Shown piece by piece: positions 1 to 3,988 of a stretch of DNA of 8,462 nt. The notes below the pieces were generated by a model, which had not been told where the DNA came from, ran no database searches, and saw only the letters and a list, made by a program, of their open reading frames with translations. Position 1 is the first letter of the stretch. Each line of letters opens with the position of its first letter. A program made the position numbers and the translations under genes. The DNA comes from an uncultured Collinsella sp. (GTDB lineage: Bacteria > Actinomycetota > Coriobacteriia > Coriobacteriales > Coriobacteriaceae), in NCBI GenBank assembly GCA_902494685.1, contig CABUUE010000061.1, positions 1-8,462 of the forward strand. The letters run 5' to 3'.

Positions 1-1122
1 CTCCATGGTGAGCTGCTGCAGGTAGGCCGGGAAGCGGTGCAGATACTGGCAGTACGGAAGCACGGCGTGGCTCTTGGAGCCGAAGAAGTTGACGTACCAG
101 ACGTTGAGCAGGCCCATCAGTGCGACGGCGTTGCTCTCGAGCGGGGTGTTGCAGAAGTACTCATCGATAGCGTGGAAGCCCTCAAGGAACTGCTGGAAGC
201 GCTCGGGACCGAGCACGACGATCAGCGACAGACCCACGGCGGAGTCAACGGAATAGCGGCCGCCGACCCAGTTCCAGAAGCCGAAGGCGTTGGCGGGGTC
301 GATGCCGAAGGCCTCAACCTTGTCGAGTGCGGTGGAGACAGCGACGAAGTGCTTGGCCACGGCCTCGGCGTTCTGCTCATCGGAGCCGTCGATGGCACCC
401 TGAGCCTTGAGCTGTTCGAGCATCCAGGTCTTGACCTCGCGGGCGTTGGTGAGGGTCTCGAGCGTGGTGAAAGTCTTGGAGACGATGATTACGAGCGTGG
501 TCTCGGGATCGAGGCCCTTGAGCTTCTCTGCCTGATCGTTGGGGTCGATGTTGGAGATATAGCGGCAGTCGATACCGGCGTCGGCATAGGGACGCAGGGC
601 CTCGTAGGCCATGACCGGGCCCAGGTCGGAGCCGCCGATGCCGATGGACACCAGGTGCTCGATCTTCTTGCCGGTAACGCCCTTCCACTCACCGGAGCGA
701 ACGCGCTCGGCGAAGGCATACATGCGGTCGAGGACCTCGTGCACGTCGGCGACGACGTCCTGGCCGTCGACGATGAGCTGGCCCTTCTCGGTTGCCGGGC
801 GGCGCAGCGCGGTGTGCAGAACGGCGCGGTCCTCGGTGGTATTGATGTGCTCGCCGGAGAACATGGCGTCGCGGCGCTCCTCGAGCTTCACCTCGCGGGC
901 AAGATCGCACAGCAGCTTGACGGTCTCATCGGTCACCAGGTTCTTGGACAGGTCGAAGTGCAGGTCGCCGGCGTCAAAGCTCAGCTTGTTCACGCGCTCT
1001 GCATCGGCAGCGAACCATGCCTTAAGGTCGATACCCTCGGCCTCGAGCTTCTCCTGATGGGCCTCGAGCGCCTTCCAAGCGGCGGTCGACGTAGCGTCGA
1101 TAGGTGCGGCAACAGTTGCCAT
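1..1122 (-). CDS. pgi: glucose-6-phosphate isomerase, N-terminal part (gene runs off the left edge)
   Basis: Interconverts glucose 6-phosphate and fructose 6-phosphate in the cytoplasm (glycolysis and gluconeogenesis). The reverse strand gives 374 codons beginning MATVAAPIDAT. Family motifs appear in order: GEHINTTEDRAVLHTALR at residues 90-107, the sugar-phosphate-binding SIGIGGSDLGP at 159-169, SKTFTTLET at 215-223, and the signature WVGGRYSVDSAVGL at 285-298. The window ends within QQLTME; the final Glu374 lines up with the catalytic base of the family (MESNGK motif, Glu355 in E. coli). Family members of this type are about 550 residues, so roughly a third is missing and the substrate-binding C-terminal part cannot be judged. 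The ATG at 1122 follows a perfect AGGAGG (1128-1133, 5 nt spacing). A TAGAAT that could serve as -10 lies at 1182-1187 on the reverse strand, but I see no good -35. The long open frame on the other strand is a codon-bias shadow. Confidence 0.97.
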   Translation of the reverse strand, partial: MATVAAPIDATSTAAWKALEAHQEKLEAEGIDLKAWFAADAERVNKLSFDAGDLHFDLSKNLVTDETVKLLCDLAREVKLEERRDAMFSGEHINTTEDRAVLHTALRRPATEKGQLIVDGQDVVADVHEVLDRMYAFAERVRSGEWKGVTGKKIEHLVSIGIGGSDLGPVMAYEALRPYADAGIDCRYISNIDPNDQAEKLKGLDPETTLVIIVSKTFTTLETLTNAREVKTWMLEQLKAQGAIDGSDEQNAEAVAKHFVAVSTALDKVEAFGIDPANAFGFWNWVGGRYSVDSAVGLSLIVVLGPERFQQFLEGFHAIDEYFCNTPLESNAVALMGLLNVWYVNFFGSKSHAVLPYCQYLHRFPAYLQQLTME

Positions 1123-1140
1123 AAAGTCCTCCTCAACATA

Positions 1141-1164
1141 CGGGCGCACACCTCCATGCGCCCG
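1141..1164 (-). promoter_or_regulatory. leader hairpin upstream of pgi
   Basis: A perfect 8-bp GC-rich stem (CGGGCGCA, 1141-1148, with TGCGCCCG, 1157-1164) encloses an 8-nt loop. On the transcribed reverse strand the loop reads TGGAGGTG, so it exposes a GGAGG that resembles a second Shine-Dalgarno. The element sits 18 nt upstream of the pgi start and just before the real ribosome site. It has no T-run, so it is not an intrinsic terminator. It could stabilise the mRNA or act as a ribosome standby site; that is inference. Confidence 0.45.
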
Positions 1165-1245
1165 GATAATCAGACGACCCTATTCTAGCGCAGGTCAAGA
1201 CCGTAATCAGCGAGCGTTGCCAATCCGCCCCCAAACGGCGACCGA

Positions 1246-1311
1246 CCAAAAAGGGACAGGTCAATTTTGGCAGGTCAAACGCTTTACCTACAAAAATTAA
1301 CCTGTCCCTTT
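1246..1311 (-). terminator. REP-like inverted repeat and probable terminator of the dehydrogenase-like gene
   Basis: Nineteen-base arms at 1250-1268 and 1293-1311 pair with one mismatch (AAAGGGACAGGTCAATTTT against its partner). Inside them a smaller dyad, AGGT/ACCT at 1272-1275 and 1286-1289, extends the fold. Read on the reverse strand, the structure starts 11 nt after the TGA of the gene at 1322 and ends in CCC followed by TTTTT, as an intrinsic terminator would. The outer module CCAAAAAGGGACAGGT (1246-1261) recurs exactly at 1976-1991, so this is also a dispersed repeat, perhaps of the REP type. Confidence 0.6.
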
Positions 1312-1321
1312 ATGGCAAATA

Positions 1322-1894
1322 TCAGGCCGCGGCGCAGACGCTACCGAGCAACTCTCGCAGAGGAGACCCAATGCCCTCAAGCAGTTCGGGAGCGATAATG
1401 GCAAAAACGGGAACCTCGCCGGCTCCCACGACGGCAGGCACCTTGCCCTCCGAGACAATGCATCCATAAGGGACAAAACCGTCTTCGCCGGCATCGAGCG
1501 CCGCCATGCGACGCGCGAGTTCGCGCGCAAAGCCGGCAGTATCGGCATCGCCGATCGCCAGGACAAAGTCCACGCCTTCGTCGGTCGCCAGGGCCACGGC
1601 CTCGTCGATCAGCTCGTCTCCCCCATCGCCAACCGAGCCGCAGCGGAAAAGCACGCGCTCGAGCAGAGCTCGATCAACCGAGCCGAGTGCCGCCGAGACG
1701 AGCTCATCGCGCGTATGCTTGTCACCGCCCAGCACGACCAGCGCCTTGGTGCCACCGTAGTGAGCGACCAATCGTCCGCACCAGCGAGCCACGTCTCCAT
1801 CCGCAACAAGGCGCGTCGGCATACCAAACCCATAGTTGACCATTATCCCCACAACCCTTCCGTGCTTTATGGTGGTATCGATCGTTAGGCTCAT
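1322..1894 (-). CDS. truncated, degenerate iron-containing alcohol dehydrogenase-like protein
   Basis: A 190-residue reading frame. The N-terminal pattern MVNYGFGMPTRL, then the segment YGGTKALVVLGGDKHTRD, then EGVDFVLAIGDADT follows the nucleotide-binding half of butanol dehydrogenase-type Fe-ADHs (NF-F-PT-R, YG-KVLLVYG, DF-LAVGGGS-ID). The hallmark GGGS loop is replaced by GDAD, and the whole C-terminal metal-binding domain with its His ligands is absent: family length is about 385, here half. NAD(H) binding and oxidoreductase activity are therefore doubtful. Family alignment favours the ATG at 1843 (173 residues), which has a weak GGGG upstream; the ATG at 1894 lacks a ribosome site but keeps the frame open. 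It may be a relic, or a domesticated short protein, since the remaining frame is intact. It stands alone between two REP-like repeats and divergent from the SOS polymerase gene. Moderate confidence in family, low in function. Confidence 0.6.
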   Translation of the reverse strand: MSLTIDTTIKHGRVVGIMVNYGFGMPTRLVADGDVARWCGRLVAHYGGTKALVVLGGDKHTRDELVSAALGSVDRALLERVLFRCGSVGDGGDELIDEAVALATDEGVDFVLAIGDADTAGFARELARRMAALDAGEDGFVPYGCIVSEGKVPAVVGAGEVPVFAIIAPELLEGIGSPLRELLGSVCAAA

Positions 1895-1970
1895 GCTACG
1901 AAGCGAGGTTTTCCGAGCTGTTTCGCACTCTTTAGAGCTGCGTTAAAACCCGATGCGGCCGCACGACCGT

Positions 1971-1991
1971 ACCTGCCAAAAAGGGACAGGT
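1971..1991. repeat. second copy of the GGGACAGGT REP-like repeat
   Basis: ACCTGCCAAAAAGGGACAGGT contains the 16-bp CCAAAAAGGGACAGGT found identically at 1246-1261. Its left end, ACCTGCCAAAA, is the exact reverse complement of TTTTGGCAGGT at 1265-1275, so both modules of the downstream repeat recur here in compact form. The ends ACCTG and CAGGT can pair as a small hairpin. It lies directly before the -35 of the SOS promoter and upstream of the dehydrogenase-like gene. No transposase gene is present in the window. Confidence 0.6.
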
Positions 1992-1992
1992 T

Positions 1993-2021
1993 TTGACGGT
2001 GTCCGGACGAGCGGGTATTAT
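1993..2021 (+). promoter_or_regulatory. sigma-70-type promoter of the SOS polymerase operon
   Basis: TTGACG (1993-1998) and TATTAT (2016-2021) are separated by exactly 17 bp, a near-consensus housekeeping promoter. The predicted transcription start falls around 2028, inside the first LexA box. Since transcription would begin downstream of the TTG at 1993, that codon cannot be the start of the polymerase reading frame, which supports the GTG at 2065. Confidence 0.75.
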
Positions 2022-2035
2022 CGAACATGCATTCG
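2022..2035 (+). promoter_or_regulatory. LexA (SOS) box 1
   Basis: CGAACATGCATTCG matches 13 of 14 positions of the Gram-positive SOS box CGAACRNRYGTTYG (A in place of the fixed G at position 10). It begins directly after the -10 hexamer and covers the expected transcription start, so bound LexA would block initiation. The gene downstream is a translesion polymerase, a classical SOS target. Confidence 0.78.
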
Positions 2036-2038
2036 ATA

Positions 2039-2052
2039 AGAACATGTGTTTG
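2039..2052 (+). promoter_or_regulatory. LexA (SOS) box 2
   Basis: AGAACATGTGTTTG also matches 13 of 14 positions of CGAACRNRYGTTYG (A for the first C). Its centre is 17 bp downstream of the centre of box 1, and it ends just before the ribosome site of the polymerase gene. A second operator in the early transcribed region would tighten repression. Confidence 0.7.
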
Positions 2053-2054
2053 AT

Positions 2055-2060
2055 GGGAGG
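2055..2060 (+). promoter_or_regulatory. ribosome-binding site that decides the polymerase start
   Basis: GGGAGG lies 4 nt before GTG 2065. The other in-frame candidates, TTG 1993 and ATG 2053, are respectively the -35 element itself and the codon just after LexA box 2, with no usable ribosome site. Confidence 0.65.
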
Positions 2061-2064
2061 ACGC

Positions 2065-3570
2065 GTGGGGCACGATTGTCACACCTATATCTGCATCGAC
2101 CTCAAGACGTTTTACGCTAGCGTTGAGTGCGTTGACCGCGGGCTCAACCCGCTCACCACCAACCTGGTCGTTGCCGACGAATCGCGCGGGCGCACGACCA
2201 TCTGCCTCGCCATCACACAGGCCATGAAGGACCTCGGAATCCATAACCGCTGTCGCCTGTTCGAGATTCCCGACGGCATCGACTACATCAAGGCCGTACC
2301 GCGCATGCAGCACTACATGGAAGTGTCGGCGAAAATCTACGGCATCTATCTGGAATACGTGAGCCCGCAAGACATTCACGTCTATTCGATCGACGAATGC
2401 TTTATCGACGTGACGCCCTATCTAGACCTCTACCACACTAATGCCAAAGGCTTTGCCTGCATGTTGCGCGACGAGGTCCTCGCGCGCACCGGCATCACGG
2501 CGACGGTCGGCATCGGCCCCAACCTATTCCAGGCCAAGATAGCGCTCGACATTACCGCCAAGCACGTACCCAGCCGCATCGGCATACTCGACGACGAGAC
2601 GTTCCGCAAGGAAATCTGGCCTCACCGCCCCATCACCGACATCTGGGGCATCGGGCCCGGCGTGGCAGCACGACTCGAAAAATACGGCGTCTACGATTTG
2701 ATGGGCGTCGCTGCGCTCGACGAAAACCTGCTTTACGACGAGCTCGGCGTCAATGCCGAGTATCTCATCGACCACGCCTTTGGGCGCGAGCCGACAACCA
2801 TCGCCGATATTCAGGCCTATCGCCCGCAGGCAACCTCAACAACCACGGGGCAAGTGCTATCGAAAGGCTATGCCTATGAGCAGGCCTACACCGTCTTGCG
2901 CGAGATGGTCGACAACGCCGTGTTGGACTTAGTCGATAAGCACGTGGTCTGTGACAGCATCTCGCTCTTTGTGGGTTATGCGAGTGAACGAGCCGACATA
3001 CGCCGGCTCGATGCCAGCGGTACAGCGCAATATGTGGACGGATGCGGGCACCTACGCTCGAGCACGTCGAGTATCGAACCCACCGCAACCGCCGGCCCCG
3101 AGCTCGCGCCCCGTGCGCCCAAGCCCGTCCAGCGCGATGACGAACGGCGCCGCCTGGTGCGCGAGGCGCAGGCAATCGATGGCATCTTTGTGGGAGAGCA
3201 CGGCGGCAAACCGCGCGGTGGCTATGCTGCGCTCTTTGCGCACTCCAACGCCTCGCAAAAGCTGCCCGAGCGCACCAATTCGTTTAAGAAGATCATGGGC
3301 TATTTCGATGAGCTCTGGGCGCAGACTGTCGATCCCAAACGACCGGTCAAGCGCATCAACCTAGGATTTGGCAACCTCATGCCCGAGGAATTTGCCACTA
3401 TCGACCTGTTCAGCGATGTTAAGGCCGATGAGCGCGAGCGCGACCTGGCGCGCGCCGTCCTGGCCGTGAAGGGCAAGTACGGCAAGAACGCGCTCGTCAA
3501 GGGATTAAGCTTTACCGCCGGCGCCACCGCACGCGAACGCAACGCTCAGGTAGGAGGACATCGTGCCTAA
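2065..3570 (+). CDS. Y-family translesion DNA polymerase, UmuC/UvrX-like
   Basis: An SOS-type, error-prone polymerase that copies damaged template and acts with the replication clamp. From GTG 2065 the protein has 501 residues. The palm begins YICIDLKTFYASVEC, with catalytic Asp12 and, by position, steric-gate Tyr17; the second carboxylate pair is Asp110-Glu111 in YSIDECF. A helix-hairpin-helix segment follows (ITDIWGIGPGVAARL, about 191-205), then the little finger. The little finger carries a Pro/Ala/Arg-rich insertion of about 85 residues (roughly 310-395) before the conserved TNS region. TIDLF at 445-449 sits where related proteins have a QLSLF-type clamp-binding motif, but lacks the Gln. 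The frame could extend to TTG 1993, but promoter, LexA boxes and GGGAGG (2055-2060) place the start at 2065. The last 8 nt overlap the yolD-like gene, indicating translational coupling. Confidence 0.93.
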   Translation: MGHDCHTYICIDLKTFYASVECVDRGLNPLTTNLVVADESRGRTTICLAITQAMKDLGIHNRCRLFEIPDGIDYIKAVPRMQHYMEVSAKIYGIYLEYVSPQDIHVYSIDECFIDVTPYLDLYHTNAKGFACMLRDEVLARTGITATVGIGPNLFQAKIALDITAKHVPSRIGILDDETFRKEIWPHRPITDIWGIGPGVAARLEKYGVYDLMGVAALDENLLYDELGVNAEYLIDHAFGREPTTIADIQAYRPQATSTTTGQVLSKGYAYEQAYTVLREMVDNAVLDLVDKHVVCDSISLFVGYASERADIRRLDASGTAQYVDGCGHLRSSTSSIEPTATAGPELAPRAPKPVQRDDERRRLVREAQAIDGIFVGEHGGKPRGGYAALFAHSNASQKLPERTNSFKKIMGYFDELWAQTVDPKRPVKRINLGFGNLMPEEFATIDLFSDVKADERERDLARAVLAVKGKYGKNALVKGLSFTAGATARERNAQVGGHRA

Positions 3571-3988
3571 GTCCCAACAACAGCCGATGCGGCCGCCGAC
3601 GCCTTTTGAACGTCTAGCGGACCCCGAGGGAAGACGTCGATCCGCCGGCCCCAAGCTCACCGCCAACGGCGCCGTCCGCGCCGGCCGTGCCGCGCAGTTT
3701 ATGCCCTTTGCCGCCCTCACGGGATACTACGAGCTCGTGCGCAAACAAGAGATCACTGTTGAGCCCAAATGCGAACTCACGGAAGAAAAAGCCCTCGAGC
3801 TTTCGAAAAAGCTCGAGGGCCTCAAACGCGGCGACTTGGTGCGCGTCACCTATTACGATACATACGGCCATCGTAGCCGCACGGGCATTCTCGACGAAGT
3901 GTTACCCGCATTCAAGCTGCTCAAACTCAGGGATATCGCCATCAACTTCGACGATATCCAGGACATTGAGCTGCGTGGTCGAGTCTAG
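3563..3988 (+). CDS. YolD-like family protein, SOS polymerase partner
   Basis: A 141-residue protein with the YolD-family core GRAAQFMPFAAL (41-52), then TGYYELVRKQE, a two-helix EEKALELSKKLEGL segment (74-87), and a beta-rich C-terminus with GDLVRVTYYDTYGH and INFDDIQDIE. YolD-like genes commonly sit beside UmuC-like polymerases in Gram-positive bacteria and have been proposed to stand in for UmuD; that role is from comparative work and not shown here. The basic, Pro-rich first 40 residues look disordered. The GTG start at 3563 lies inside the end of the polymerase gene (8-nt overlap) after a strong GGAGG at 3553-3557, so the two are cotranscribed and LexA-controlled. The stop TAG (3986-3988) overlaps that of the convergent surface-protein gene. 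A long palindrome inside the gene (3791-3820) is best explained as the neighbour's terminator. Confidence 0.9.
   Translation: MPKSQQQPMRPPTPFERLADPEGRRRSAGPKLTANGAVRAGRAAQFMPFAALTGYYELVRKQEITVEPKCELTEEKALELSKKLEGLKRGDLVRVTYYDTYGHRSRTGILDEVLPAFKLLKLRDIAINFDDIQDIELRGRV
3786..3820 (-). terminator. intrinsic terminator for the surface-protein gene, inside the yolD-like coding sequence
   Basis: A perfect 13-bp stem (GCCCTCGAGCTTT at 3791-3803 with its complement at 3808-3820) has a 4-nt loop. Read on the reverse strand the loop is TTCG and the stem is followed by TTTTTCTTCC, a textbook rho-independent terminator. On the forward strand the stem is preceded by A-residues and followed by CTCAAACG, so it terminates leftward transcription only. 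It is 165 nt downstream of the stop of the gene that ends at 3985. Confidence 0.78.

Noticed and set aside
37..1188. 383-codon forward open frame
   Set aside because: It is antisense to pgi, whose reverse-strand frame carries all family motifs. The forward translation has no recognisable domain and reflects GC codon bias.
1993..2064. N-terminal extension of the polymerase from TTG 1993
   Set aside because: These codons coincide with the -35, the -10 and both LexA boxes; transcription would start downstream of the TTG.
1891..2379. 162-codon reverse open frame
   Set aside because: Crosses the SOS promoter and the catalytic start of the polymerase on the opposite strand; a shadow.
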